The notes beneath the pieces were generated by a model that was given only the letters and a program-made list of their open reading frames with translations, made no database searches and was not told where the DNA came from. This document shows, one piece after another, positions 27,448 through 37,506 of a stretch of 64,000 bases of DNA. Within the stretch, counting starts at the first letter, position 1, and each line of letters begins with the position of its first letter. A program made the position numbers and the translations under genes. The DNA is from Ferruginibacter sp. (lineage in GTDB: Bacteria; Bacteroidota; Bacteroidia; Chitinophagales; Chitinophagaceae): assembly GCA_025963635.1 (NCBI GenBank), contig JAOQAK010000054.1, forward strand, positions 58,419 to 122,418, written 5' to 3'.

Positions 27448-29018
27448 TTCAGGCTGGAAATATAACTATCCAGAAGTTTCATATTTGCGAGGTACACCTG
27501 TGTTGAAATATATTGCTGGTTTGTCGAATCCCGTATCTGTTCGCCCCCCTCAGTGCTAAAAGGCGCAGTATTGGCTTCCACACCTGTTGCAGATATTGTA
27601 TAAGGGCGGCTGACCCATTCATTTTTGGAAAGCCAGCGATGCTGGTCATCCAGTGACCCGATCACTGTTCTAACAGCCTTTTCATCCGATGCCTTTACTG
27701 TAGCGTAGTCTGGCAAAAAATATTCCTGCGGACTATTAAGGCCCTTGTAACGGCCGACTTTCAGAGGAGAATTCCTGGTTGCTTCTTCTGGCGTAAGGGC
27801 ATCAACTTTTGCATACTCCTCCTTTAAATGGTTTATATCCAATCTCACTTTCGCGCCGTAATGCAATAACGGATTATCATCATTGTAATCTATCCAGTAT
27901 TGTCCATCCTGCAACCTGGTACCCTTTCGGTGCGCATATATGGGCCTGTTAGTACCAACTTCCACGAAATAGGGATGCGTATATTTACCGCCCTCCGTTT
28001 TATCATCCGGCAAGCGTGAAGATTCCAACCACTTTATGGCATGAGGTATACGTGCAAGAAATTTTCTATCGCCGGTAAATTGATAAAAACGCATAAGAAG
28101 CATTACCTGCCGATAGGTTTGATGGGTAGCAAGTGAAGCAGGTTCATATCGACGTCCATTGGCAGGTTTAAGACCCATATCATATTGTTCAGCCCATCCA
28201 CCCTGTGGATTACCCTGCTGAGTGACCAATGAAAAATTCATTCCCCTTCGAATGGGATCCAGTAAACGGGCTTCTCCAAGCGTTGCATAACATTGAACCA
28301 GGAATTCAATATTCTCCCAGGTGATGTCATCATTAAAGGTGTAAAAAGATGTGTAGTCTCTGTTTTCTTTATAAGGATAATCGTATTTCAATGGATAGCG
28401 CTGTGGCCAACCGCCTAATGGATACTGGCTGACAACAAAGAATCCAATGGCTTTCTCCAGCGCCGGTTTAAATTTCGGATCAAGCTTTTGCAGGTACATT
28501 CTTAACAGGAACCGTGCTGCTTCGGTAGTATTCTGCTTATGTGTTCCAGTTCCATAATAGTGGTTGTATTCATCCCATCCCCATGCATTTTTGCCAATGG
28601 TATTGTACCATTCTTTTAAAGAAGAAACTCCTGCAAAATCTATAATGTAGTCCCATCCGCCACAAGGCAATTGTCCTGATATTAATGCACTAACGGCTTT
28701 TTCCGCAGCCTCGTAATAATATTCATCGCCCGTGGTGTTGTAACAATCCAGGAAAAGATTACCCATATCCGTTGTCCCGGATGTTCTGATCGCGATCTGT
28801 GATTTATAGGTTTCCAATTCTGCCCATCGGCGGGAAAAATCAGGAAGATACAGCCGTACATAACCACCCCTTGTGCTTACCTTCTCAACCATAAATCTTG
28901 TGGCATACAACATCGCCTGCCTGGCATCTGTTGCCAGGTCAGACTTTTGCGAAAACGACGTTTCAATGGAAGATAAAAAAGAAAGTAAGATATATACCAG
29001 GTACCCGGTCGTTCTCAT
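27423..29018 (-). CDS. Pectate lyase, family PL10, copy 2
   Basis: 531 residues with an N-terminal signal peptide (YLVYILLSFLSSIETSFSQ). Motifs typical of PL10 pectate lyases are seen: GGWDYIIDFAG, SLKEWYNTIGKNAWGWDEYN, LGGWPQRYPL, YTSFYTFNDDITWENIEFL and NPQGGWAEQYD. PL10 enzymes cut polygalacturonate by beta-elimination with calcium; the fold is an alpha/alpha toroid. It is longer than minimal PL10 catalytic domains (about 330 residues), with an additional C-terminal part (about 400-531) shared by both copies. It lies 169 bases after its paralogue and is the last gene of the pectin locus. Secretion to periplasm or cell surface is expected. Confidence 0.88.
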   Translation of the reverse strand: MRTTGYLVYILLSFLSSIETSFSQKSDLATDARQAMLYATRFMVEKVSTRGGYVRLYLPDFSRRWAELETYKSQIAIRTSGTTDMGNLFLDCYNTTGDEYYYEAAEKAVSALISGQLPCGGWDYIIDFAGVSSLKEWYNTIGKNAWGWDEYNHYYGTGTHKQNTTEAARFLLRMYLQKLDPKFKPALEKAIGFFVVSQYPLGGWPQRYPLKYDYPYKENRDYTSFYTFNDDITWENIEFLVQCYATLGEARLLDPIRRGMNFSLVTQQGNPQGGWAEQYDMGLKPANGRRYEPASLATHQTYRQVMLLMRFYQFTGDRKFLARIPHAIKWLESSRLPDDKTEGGKYTHPYFVEVGTNRPIYAHRKGTRLQDGQYWIDYNDDNPLLHYGAKVRLDINHLKEEYAKVDALTPEEATRNSPLKVGRYKGLNSPQEYFLPDYATVKASDEKAVRTVIGSLDDQHRWLSKNEWVSRPYTISATGVEANTAPFSTEGGEQIRDSTNQQYISTQVYLANMKLLDSYISSLKKDKTTGL

Positions 29019-29187
29019 TAACGTTTAATTGATTTTACTGATGAAAGGTTTCTTTAAGGGTATTACTTAAATACTTGTTTTATCATTACTGACCCTTGTA
29101 AATAATATTGCACGCTTTTTCTCTACAGGCCGCCACTACCAGCATTAAAACGAAAAGTATAATGATTTCAAAACCCAGGTATGCGTG

Positions 29188-30789
29188 TTACAGGCCAGTG
29201 GTTTTATCTTTTTTCAGGCTGGAAATATAATTATTCAGTAGTTTCATATTTGTCAGATATACCTGTGTTGAAATATATTGTTGGTTCGACGAATCCCGTA
29301 TCTGTGCGCCCCCTTCCGTGCTAAAAGGCGCAGTATTGGCTTCCACACCTGTTGCAGATATTGTATAAGGGCGGCTGATCCATTCATTTTTGGAAAGCCA
29401 GCGATGCTGCCCATCGAGCGAACCGATCACTGTTGCAACAGCCTTTTCATCCGGCGCCTTTACTGAAGCGTAGTCTGGCAAAAAATAATCCTGCGGACTA
29501 TTAAGCCCCTCGTAACGGCCAACTTTCAGCGGAGAATTCCTTGTTGCTTCTTCGGGCGTCAGCACGTTCACTTTCCTGAATTCTTCTTTCAAAAAATCAA
29601 TATCAATTTTATTTTTTGCACCATAATGTAACAATGGATTATCATCATTGTAATCAATCCAATATACACCATCCGCGAAACCACTGCCTTTCCGGTGTGC
29701 ATATAGTGGCCTATTGGTGCCAACCTCTACGAAAACAGGATGTGTGTATTTGCCGCCATCAGTTTTATCGGCTGGCAAGCGTGAACTCTCCAGCCATTGG
29801 ATAGCGTCCGGTATCCGTGCAAGAAATTTACGGTCGCCGGTATATTTATAAAACTTAATCAGCAGCATTACCTGCCGATAAGTCTGGCCAGGCATCAGTG
29901 AAGCAGGCTCGTACTTTCGTCCATTGCTGGGTTTAAGTTCCATATCATATTGCTCTGCCCATCCACCCTGTGGGTTACCCTGTTGGGTAATCAGCGAAAA
30001 ATTCATTCCCCTGCGAATTGGATCTAATAAACGGTCTTCTCCCAGTGTTGTATAACATTGAATCAGGAATTCAAGATTCTCCCAGCTTACATCATCATTA
30101 AACGTATAAAAAGATGTATAGTCCCTGTTCTTTTCAAAAGGAAAATCATGTTTCAACGGGTAACGCTGCGGCCATCCGCCAAGCGGATACTGGCTTTCGA
30201 GTATGAACGCAATCGCCTTATCCAGCGCAGGTTTTATTTTTGGATCCAATTTCTGAAGATAAATCCTGAGAAGAAGACGGGCTGCTTCAACAGTAGAACC
30301 ATTCTTGAATGTAGGCGTGCCATAATAGTGATTGTATTCATCCCAGCCCCATGCATTTTTGCCAATGGTATTGTACCATTCTTTCAAAGATGAACTTCCC
30401 GAAAAATCTATAATGTAATCCCAGCCTCCCACAGGAAGCTGACCCCAAATCAATGCCTGGGCCACTTTTTCTGCTGCTGTGTAATAATATTCATCTCCGG
30501 TAGAATGGTAGGCATCCAGGAACATGTGGCCCATGCTCGGCGTTTTTCCATAGGTCAATTGGATCTGTGTAGGATAGGCTTCCTGTTCCGCCCATCGCCG
30601 TGAGAAATCAGAAAGATAAAGTCTTAGATAGCCGCCATTGAAGCTTACTTTTTCAACCATAAATTTTGTGGCGTTCAACATAGTCTCCCTGGCTTCAGCA
30701 GCCAGGTCTTTCTTTTGTCCAAATGCAGTTGTAGCTATTGAGATGGTAAAAAAAAGAAACACCGTTTTTATAGCATTCATATATTTCAT
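29188..30789 (-). CDS. Pectate lyase, family PL10, copy 1
   Basis: 533 residues, very similar to the next gene over the whole length and practically identical in the last 130 residues. Signal peptide TVFLFFTISIATTAFGQ. PL10 signatures: VGGWDYIIDFSG, SLKEWYNTIGKNAWGWDEYN, LGGWPQRYPLKHDFP, TFNDDVSWENLEF. Differences cluster in the N-terminal half (for example THKQNTTEA against PTFKNGSTVEA in the two copies), so substrate preferences may have moved apart while the C-terminal part is kept alike. It follows the Tat-type esterase and belongs to the SusCD pectin locus. The protein is expected to cut homogalacturonan outside the cytoplasm. Confidence 0.88.
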   Translation of the reverse strand: MKYMNAIKTVFLFFTISIATTAFGQKKDLAAEARETMLNATKFMVEKVSFNGGYLRLYLSDFSRRWAEQEAYPTQIQLTYGKTPSMGHMFLDAYHSTGDEYYYTAAEKVAQALIWGQLPVGGWDYIIDFSGSSSLKEWYNTIGKNAWGWDEYNHYYGTPTFKNGSTVEAARLLLRIYLQKLDPKIKPALDKAIAFILESQYPLGGWPQRYPLKHDFPFEKNRDYTSFYTFNDDVSWENLEFLIQCYTTLGEDRLLDPIRRGMNFSLITQQGNPQGGWAEQYDMELKPSNGRKYEPASLMPGQTYRQVMLLIKFYKYTGDRKFLARIPDAIQWLESSRLPADKTDGGKYTHPVFVEVGTNRPLYAHRKGSGFADGVYWIDYNDDNPLLHYGAKNKIDIDFLKEEFRKVNVLTPEEATRNSPLKVGRYEGLNSPQDYFLPDYASVKAPDEKAVATVIGSLDGQHRWLSKNEWISRPYTISATGVEANTAPFSTEGGAQIRDSSNQQYISTQVYLTNMKLLNNYISSLKKDKTTGL

Positions 30790-30891
30790 ATAATTAAATT
30801 ATTTTGTTATTATCTGTGATAGGTACATATTAATTCCATTCGGTTTAATGAACCGGTTTTCCAGTATTCCAATCTCTAAAAAAAGTTAAAC

Positions 30892-32193
30892 TCAGGCTTT
30901 CAGCCATTTGTCAAACCAGTCAAAAGCCTCTTCCTGCATGTCTTTTTCGAACTTATGAACACCAGGATAAAAAGAACACTTATAACGGTCTTGTGCATTT
31001 GCCTTTTTATATACATCCCGAAGAACATTATCGGCCTCTTTCATTTCCGAGAGGGTGAAGAGAGGATCATCTGTATTATTCAGGCAAAGTATTGGCATGG
31101 GCACCCGTATTCCAATTATCTCAGGTAAATCGAGTTCACGGGATATAAATGGAATAAAGGCCATCCATGTATGAGTAAAGGATTTATACATCACCATATC
31201 TTTCCATGTGGTAGTGAATCCAACAGGTACAGCGCACTTGATCCTTGGATCCATCGCAGCCATATAATGCGTGCGTACACCTCCTCCGGAAAGCCCGGCA
31301 CATCCAATCCTCTCAACATCTACATCCTTACGCTCACATAATATATCCAGTGCTTTCTGGTCTTCTGCAAAAAAAACACCAGGCCAGGTAGTGCCGGCGC
31401 TGAGCAATGATTTTGACATCACATGCTCCTGTTCCGCAGCCCATTTGTTATACGCTTTTATATTAGCAGGATCCTCATCGTTCCGGTAATCCAACCCGTT
31501 GCGCATGTGCTCCGGAACATCTGAAAGCTTCACTCTCCTGCTGCCAAAATCAAAAGCATCAGATACCATTACAACATACCCGCGCCTGGCAATTTCATTT
31601 GCCCACGCACGGCCGGAGTAATATTCCTTCTGATGTGCTTCTATCAGGGGATCCCTGTTTGCTGAAGTCTGAATAAGTTTCACATGCCCATGAAACTTAT
31701 CTAAGCCATGGTCATGAAAAGCCAGAATACCGGGCAACGGCCCCTTTGCATTAACAGGTTTAAGCACCACTGCTTCGGTTGGACGTCCATAAGGCAATTG
31801 CCAGGTAATCTTTTCTATTTGCAAACCATCATAGATAAATTGTTCCTTCACTGTTACTTTAGGTGTTCCACCCAAGGGAGGTACGGCCATCCGGTCAACC
31901 AAACTAGCCCGTGCAACTTTTCGCCATGCTTCAATATCTTTAAATTCATTTCTCCTGTATGACAATCCTGGCAATTCAGATTGAATCAATGTGGTAGCCC
32001 AGGGGCCATATAATCCAATAATGCTGAGATCCTTATCTTGCGAGTTCGTATTATCATTGCCCGGTTGTACCGCAGCTAACTCACTTTTCTTATCCGTCGA
32101 GGAAACGCAACCCGGAAAAATACTTGCAAAGCCCAAACTCAGTCCGCTCATGCTTGTGAGTTTTAAAAATGCCCTGCGGCTATCATTCATCAT
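30892..32193 (-). CDS. Tat-exported alpha/beta-hydrolase esterase
   Basis: 433 residues. The N-terminus DSRRAFLKLTSMSGLSLGF is a twin-arginine signal followed by a Cys (FPGCVSS) that could be lipidated. The hydrolase domain shows PGILAFHDHGLDKFHGHVK (oxyanion region), a nucleophile elbow CAGLSGGGVRTHYMA at about residue 300, an acid within LCLNNTDDPLFT and a catalytic His in YPGVHKFEKDM. Related proteins are annotated dienelactone-hydrolase or acetylxylan-esterase family. Between susD and the pectate lyases, a role in removing acetyl or methyl esters from pectin before lyase action is likely, but this is inference from context. Confidence 0.78.
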   Translation of the reverse strand: MMNDSRRAFLKLTSMSGLSLGFASIFPGCVSSTDKKSELAAVQPGNDNTNSQDKDLSIIGLYGPWATTLIQSELPGLSYRRNEFKDIEAWRKVARASLVDRMAVPPLGGTPKVTVKEQFIYDGLQIEKITWQLPYGRPTEAVVLKPVNAKGPLPGILAFHDHGLDKFHGHVKLIQTSANRDPLIEAHQKEYYSGRAWANEIARRGYVVMVSDAFDFGSRRVKLSDVPEHMRNGLDYRNDEDPANIKAYNKWAAEQEHVMSKSLLSAGTTWPGVFFAEDQKALDILCERKDVDVERIGCAGLSGGGVRTHYMAAMDPRIKCAVPVGFTTTWKDMVMYKSFTHTWMAFIPFISRELDLPEIIGIRVPMPILCLNNTDDPLFTLSEMKEADNVLRDVYKKANAQDRYKCSFYPGVHKFEKDMQEEAFDWFDKWLKA

Positions 32194-32236
32194 TTTTTAA
32201 TTATTTAGTTTGTCTAAAAATATTATTGCAGATCCA

Positions 32237-33805
32237 TTAATTCTTTTTATCCCACCAAAGCTTAGTTTCATTGACATCAGCACCACCCAACAGATTCAAC
32301 GCAGCTTTAACAGCTTCAGAATTATTAGTGAGTTCACCTACTGTAAAAGTCAATCTCCTCATCTGCTTGTCAACAGGAACACCCGGATTCAATGATTCAA
32401 CGATTGGAAAACCTACAGGATAGCCAGTTCTCCTGCGCTCGGCCCATGCTTCCCATCCATCAGGATACAGTGCGATCCATTTTTGTGTGATGATCTGCTC
32501 GAGTCGTTTCTCAAAGCCGGCAGCAGATTGATATGCAACGGGAATATCAGACATAGCAGGAGTATTCCATTTGTCATTGACCGCACCAGGTTTATTTGAA
32601 CTTGAGATATAAGCGTTGATCTCTGCGTCACTAACCTTGGTTCTTTCCTTGAGTGAAGTTTTTATACCGTCGTTATACAACTGGTCAGCTGTTCCACCCA
32701 TTTGCCAACCTCTTAATGCACCTTCCGCCCGCAGAAAATATACCTCGGAAGCACTCATTACTCTAATTGCTGGGTTAGTACCACCATTGACTACATCAAA
32801 ATACATGGATCCCAGGTTTGAAAAAAGATTACTCGCGTTAGCCCTTTCAGTTCTTGGTAATCCATTTCTCATTCCTTTATATCCCCCACCACTTACGGGG
32901 CTAAAAAACACGCTTAACCTCGGATCATTAAATCCGGTAAGCGTACTTTGCATGGTCGCACTCATTCTGAACTCTCCCCAGCCGATGACTTCGCTGATCG
33001 GGTTACGGGAAATTAACGTAGTGGTTACAGCAGCGTTGTCCGCATTGTTTAACATTACCCCGGCAGCAACCGCTTTTTCCGCCTCCAGTTTGGCGAGATC
33101 AGGCTCAACATATACCATGCGCATGGCTAATCTCAACCTAAGCGAATTTGCAAAAGTCAGCCATTTTTTTACGTTGCCTCCATAAACAAGATCACTTGTT
33201 GCAAAAGCGCCACTATTTCCTGTTGACTGTTGTAGAACGGCAACTGCTTCATCAAGCTTTTTAATAAAATCCTTATAAATGGCATCCTGGGCATCATAAG
33301 AAACGCTGGTTTTGCCATTACCAAATTGTGAATAGATGATAGGCCCCCAATAATCAGTTATACGGTGATAAAGCTGTACGCTCCATATCTTAACGATTGC
33401 ATTTTCAATCGCCATATTATTTTTCTTCGTGAGGTTTTCTACAAAATAAAGCTGTGGAGCTGCGGTACTGTAAAACCTGTTCCAGGCCACGCTTGACCAG
33501 CTTTTTATTTCGAGGTGCTGATCAGAATCGAAATAATCCACAGTAGTAGCAAAATACTGGGCATATAGGTCTGCGTAAAGATTCTGTGCCTGCTGCCATT
33601 CGTAAGCATGGCCATACATACCTTCATACTGGCACTGCGCAAATGCCTGACCGATAAGAGAAGCTCCAACATTATCAGCAACTATTTTATCCGGCGGAGT
33701 ATTAAGGGTGTCAAAATTTTTTGTACATGAAGTCGTGCCAATTACAAACAGTATCAAAAGGTAATTCGCTAACCGATTACCATATTTATTTTTATTACCT
33801 ATCAT
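32237..33805 (-). CDS. SusD/RagB-like glycan-binding lipoprotein (SusD-like family 2)
   Basis: 522 residues. The signal peptide NYLLILFVIGTTSCTKNFD gives a lipoprotein Cys at about 27. The mature protein starts with LNTPPDKIVADNVGASLIGQ and goes on with WQQAQNLYADLYAQYFATT, ITDYWGPIIYSQFG, SLRLRLAMRMVYV and QIITQKWIALYPDGWEAWAERRRTGYP, the pattern of the second SusD family (PF12771 type), different from the RagB/SusD type at 12293. It forms a complex with the SusC 28 bases upstream and binds pectic oligosaccharides on the cell surface. Confidence 0.9.
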   Translation of the reverse strand: MIGNKNKYGNRLANYLLILFVIGTTSCTKNFDTLNTPPDKIVADNVGASLIGQAFAQCQYEGMYGHAYEWQQAQNLYADLYAQYFATTVDYFDSDQHLEIKSWSSVAWNRFYSTAAPQLYFVENLTKKNNMAIENAIVKIWSVQLYHRITDYWGPIIYSQFGNGKTSVSYDAQDAIYKDFIKKLDEAVAVLQQSTGNSGAFATSDLVYGGNVKKWLTFANSLRLRLAMRMVYVEPDLAKLEAEKAVAAGVMLNNADNAAVTTTLISRNPISEVIGWGEFRMSATMQSTLTGFNDPRLSVFFSPVSGGGYKGMRNGLPRTERANASNLFSNLGSMYFDVVNGGTNPAIRVMSASEVYFLRAEGALRGWQMGGTADQLYNDGIKTSLKERTKVSDAEINAYISSSNKPGAVNDKWNTPAMSDIPVAYQSAAGFEKRLEQIITQKWIALYPDGWEAWAERRRTGYPVGFPIVESLNPGVPVDKQMRRLTFTVGELTNNSEAVKAALNLLGGADVNETKLWWDKKN

Positions 33806-33832
33806 AACAATTCTTTTATTTGATTATTTTTT

Positions 33833-36800
33833 TTACTTGAAATCTACTTTTAAGCTTACGCCAATTGACCGGGTAGTTGGCAGTGCCATACCACTAATAC
33901 CCTCAGTTCCCGGTCCGGTACCTATTCTCAGATCGGGGTCAACTGTTTTCGAAGCCCTGTAAATAAAGAACAAGTTCCTTCCTACCAGTGAAAGGTGAAC
34001 TTTGGATATCCGCAGTCCACCTAACTTTCCAACAGGCAAAGAATATCCGATGATCAATTCCCTTAACCTCGTGTTAGTTGCACTTTCTACAAATATTTCA
34101 TCAGTAGATTGTACTCTGCCACCCATGGCCGTCCAGAATTTTTCAGCATTGATTGGAATAGTGTTCTTTGAGCCATCTTCAAGTATAGCAGTTTCCTGGG
34201 TAAAGAAATTTTGTCCGAATATGAGACCACCTTCCCGGCCCTGAAGTGTACCCGCTGCCTGGCCGTCTCCATATAACCGGGCATTTGTTTGAGACAGTAT
34301 GGTGCCACCCTGCCTGTGGTCTATCAGGAAACTTAGGGTAAAATCTTTATAGGAAAATGAATTGGAAATGCTTCCCATCCAATCGGGATTGAAATTGGCC
34401 ACCATGATGGTTTCACCGGGAGTTCTTTTTGGAACACCATCCTTGCCGATGATCACACGACCTTGTACATCCCGCAGGAACCCTCTCCTGTAAATATTTC
34501 CGAAAGGCTGGCCCTGTTCAATACTGATCGATCCTACATCTACCCTCGGACGCTGATCATTGATTTTTAAAACCTTGTTACGATTAAGAGAATAATTCAG
34601 GTTGATGTCCCACTTGAAATCTTTTCCTTGAACCGGATTAATAAATACCATCGTCTCGATTCCCTTATTTTGAATATTACCACCATTGGTAAAATACTGA
34701 CTGGCCCCTGAGCCGACCGGCAGGTTAACAGTGAATAACTGGTTAGTTGTATTTGTTTTATATAATGTTAATTCGAATCCCAGTCTTCCATTTAAAAAAC
34801 GCAATTCAGTTCCCAATTCCACAGATTTTGTAAGTTCAGGGCGAAGTGCCGTATCAGGAAGAATGCTACTCAATGTCAGAAATCCACTATTCCCCCCTGC
34901 TGAAAATGAAGCGGTACGTTCCAACGAGTAAGGGGGAGCGCTATTACCTACCTGAGCCCAGGACCCGCGGATCTTTGCATAAGATAATGCTCCGCGAATC
35001 GAAGGAATAAGGTCTGTAAGAACCGCACTTAATCCAACTGATGGGTAGAAATAGGAACGATTAGAAGCGGGAAGGGTGGAACTCCAGTCATTTCGGCCGG
35101 TGACATCCAGAAACATAGCGTTCTTCCATCCTATATGAGTAAATGCATACAATGAATATACATCGAGCGGATTTCCGGTATTATATGTAGAAACCACCTG
35201 TTGTGTATTAGAAAGCGCAAAGAAATTGGGAACCGTCATCGCTAAACCTGTGTTTGAATTCAGGCCATTGTTACGATGTTGCCGGACGTTGCCGCCGAAA
35301 TTCGCCTCTACGTTCCAGTCCTTGTTAATATTCTTTTTGTATGCCAGTAAGAAATCGCTATTAAAAAGAATATCATTGCTAAAGCCTACTGAATACCTTC
35401 CAAACTGACCCCTGTTATAGGTATCATTATAAGTCTTATTCTGATTCGTTGTATTTATTCCGTCATAAGCACCACGAAACATTAAATTGAGTTCCCTGGT
35501 GAAATCATATTTAAGGGAAGCGAGTGCAATCACCCGTTCAGATGTCTCGGTACTTTCATTTCTGTATACCCGCCAGTAAGGATTCTGATCAAAAGCTGAG
35601 CCAGGTGCCCAGTAATTCTGGCGATTTGCTCCTTGCGCATCCGTGTATTCAAACCTTTTCATTTGTTCAATCTGTATACTGCGGGGTATGGTATATAAAT
35701 TCTCTATGGAGCTTTCGAAAGTTCCCTGGGCATTGATACCCCCGATGCTCTCCTGCCTTGTATAATCTATTTTTGCATCAACAGAAAGTTTTGGCAGCAG
35801 TTTACTGTTCACCCTCAGCGATAAATTATTTCTTTTTAATTCATTGTTGGGTACTATCCCTTTTGCGTCCAACCGTGTGAAAGAAAATACAGTTTGCGTT
35901 TTTTCTCCACCCATGTTAAGAAGCAAGTTGTTCACCAGGCTTCCGCCTGGCATAAAAAAATCTCTCACATTATCAGGTTGAGGAGTAAATGCATAGGTTT
36001 TGCCTGCCTGGGCAGGATCCGGCGACCAATCCTCTACCATCTGGCCTTCCATTTTAGGTCCCCATGAAAGATCTGATCTTTTATTATATACGCCCCCTGT
36101 TCCCTGACCGTACACATTCTGAAACTGTACAGCCATAATAGGTCTTTGCGTGATATAACTGCTGCTGAAACTAATATTTGTAACTCCGGCTGTTCCGGTA
36201 TAGGTGGTAATAACAATTGCTCCATTTTGGGCAGCGCTGCCATATAAAGCTGCGGCATTAGGTCCTTTCAATATATTTATGGAAGCGATATTGTCAGGAC
36301 TGATATTAGTTGGATCGCCGTTTATTGGCATTCCATCTATCACATAAAGAGGCTGGCTGTCACCCGAGATAGAACGGTTTCCCCGCAGTATTACCCTGGC
36401 AGGTGAACCAAGCCCCCCGCCTGATTCAGTTATTGAAAGGCCAGCTACTTTCCCTTGTAATGCAACGATAACATTTGGCTCACGGGCTTCTTTCAATTGT
36501 TGCGAATTTACACTCTGGGTACTGTAGGTAAGCGATTTTGATGCACGCTTGATACCAAGTGCAGTAACTACTACCTGGTCCATGCTGGTTGCAGAAGGCA
36601 CCATTGACGTATTAATGACAGTTCTTCCATTCACCGGTATTTCCTGCTTCGTATAACCCACATAAGAAAATACCAGGATAGCTTCGTCGGGGATGGAAAT
36701 TGAATAACTCCCTTTTTCATCAGTTGAAGTACCAATATTTGTTCCTTTGATGGTAATGCTTACTCCAGACAAAGGGTCTCCATTTGAATTGGTAATTTTG

Positions 36801-37291
36801 CCATTTACAATATTTGCCTGGGGAGCATAAGAAAGTTCATTTTCCTTTAAAGCCGGATCAGGAATCAAATTTTTGGCGGGCCTTATCAAAATTTGATTAT
36901 TTACCTGCCGGTAACTTAGATAAGTCCCAGCCAGGACAATTTTTAAAAATTCTTCAACACTCTTTTTATTAACCGGCAAACTTAAATTGCGGATATTTTT
37001 CACTTCTTCATTTCGATACATGAAGTGAAAGGGACTTTGATCTTCAATTTTTTGAAAAGCCTGAACGAGCGTTTCGTTATTAAGGCCTATCCTAATTTCT
37101 ACCTCGTTAATAGGTTGACCATTACCGGGCAAAGCAAATACCAATTGGGCAGATGTAGTAATCAATAAAGCAATCGTTACTATTCCAATTCGCATAATAT
37201 GTTTAATGATCGGTTTTTCAATTAACGGTTTAATCTTAAATGGTAATTTGAAAAAGTTCTGGAATTCTTCAGAAATCAAAGAAAGATTCAT
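33833..37291 (-). CDS. SusC/RagA TonB-dependent transporter with STN signalling domain
   Basis: 1152 residues. After a long N-terminal stretch and a hydrophobic segment (IVTIALLITTSAQLVFA; Met33 is an alternative start) there is an STN domain (about 68-135: NNETLVQAFQKIEDQSPFHF, LSLPVNKKSVEEFLKIVLAG). Then come the carboxypeptidase-regulatory-like domain (NGKITNSNGDPLSGVSITIK), the plug (DNIASINILKGPNAAALYGS with AAQNGAIVITT) and the barrel. STN-containing SusCs signal through a FecR anti-sigma factor to an ECF sigma factor, and both are encoded just upstream. So this transporter is both importer and sensor of the pectin locus. The spacer to fecR (216 bases) contains two hairpins. Confidence 0.92.
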   Translation of the reverse strand: MNLSLISEEFQNFFKLPFKIKPLIEKPIIKHIMRIGIVTIALLITTSAQLVFALPGNGQPINEVEIRIGLNNETLVQAFQKIEDQSPFHFMYRNEEVKNIRNLSLPVNKKSVEEFLKIVLAGTYLSYRQVNNQILIRPAKNLIPDPALKENELSYAPQANIVNGKITNSNGDPLSGVSITIKGTNIGTSTDEKGSYSISIPDEAILVFSYVGYTKQEIPVNGRTVINTSMVPSATSMDQVVVTALGIKRASKSLTYSTQSVNSQQLKEAREPNVIVALQGKVAGLSITESGGGLGSPARVILRGNRSISGDSQPLYVIDGMPINGDPTNISPDNIASINILKGPNAAALYGSAAQNGAIVITTYTGTAGVTNISFSSSYITQRPIMAVQFQNVYGQGTGGVYNKRSDLSWGPKMEGQMVEDWSPDPAQAGKTYAFTPQPDNVRDFFMPGGSLVNNLLLNMGGEKTQTVFSFTRLDAKGIVPNNELKRNNLSLRVNSKLLPKLSVDAKIDYTRQESIGGINAQGTFESSIENLYTIPRSIQIEQMKRFEYTDAQGANRQNYWAPGSAFDQNPYWRVYRNESTETSERVIALASLKYDFTRELNLMFRGAYDGINTTNQNKTYNDTYNRGQFGRYSVGFSNDILFNSDFLLAYKKNINKDWNVEANFGGNVRQHRNNGLNSNTGLAMTVPNFFALSNTQQVVSTYNTGNPLDVYSLYAFTHIGWKNAMFLDVTGRNDWSSTLPASNRSYFYPSVGLSAVLTDLIPSIRGALSYAKIRGSWAQVGNSAPPYSLERTASFSAGGNSGFLTLSSILPDTALRPELTKSVELGTELRFLNGRLGFELTLYKTNTTNQLFTVNLPVGSGASQYFTNGGNIQNKGIETMVFINPVQGKDFKWDINLNYSLNRNKVLKINDQRPRVDVGSISIEQGQPFGNIYRRGFLRDVQGRVIIGKDGVPKRTPGETIMVANFNPDWMGSISNSFSYKDFTLSFLIDHRQGGTILSQTNARLYGDGQAAGTLQGREGGLIFGQNFFTQETAILEDGSKNTIPINAEKFWTAMGGRVQSTDEIFVESATNTRLRELIIGYSLPVGKLGGLRISKVHLSLVGRNLFFIYRASKTVDPDLRIGTGPGTEGISGMALPTTRSIGVSLKVDFK

Positions 37292-37322
37292 AATTTTAAC
37301 TTGTTTTAAGTTATTAAGGAAC

Positions 37323-37407
37323 CCGCATTGCGGGATAAGATTTAAAACATGCTATGTACCGATTGCCGTCGGAACAAAGCAAAAGTCCTCTGAAAGTTTT
37401 TCAGAGG
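37323..37407. promoter_or_regulatory. Two hairpins in the fecR-susC leader
   Basis: CCTCTGAAA (37387-37395) pairs perfectly with TTTCAGAGG (37399-37407). Nine Ts follow on the plus strand, the orientation of a plus-strand terminator. A smaller hairpin (CCCGCA...TGCGGG, 37323-37335) follows nearer susC on the minus strand. For the minus-strand transcript they form a structured leader between fecR and susC that could attenuate or separate the two units. Confidence 0.45.
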
Positions 37408-37506
37408 TTTTTTTTTAAAAAAACCTCATTCGAGTTTTATCTTATGGAAATTGCTTTTTTGAATGTAAAGTGGTTCAATCATATTTCAGTTTTTTGGTTT
37501 TTTAAA

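Noticed and set aside
32616..33185. 189-codon plus-strand frame opposite susD
   Set aside because: Antisense shadow of a clear SusD gene, with no independent motif.
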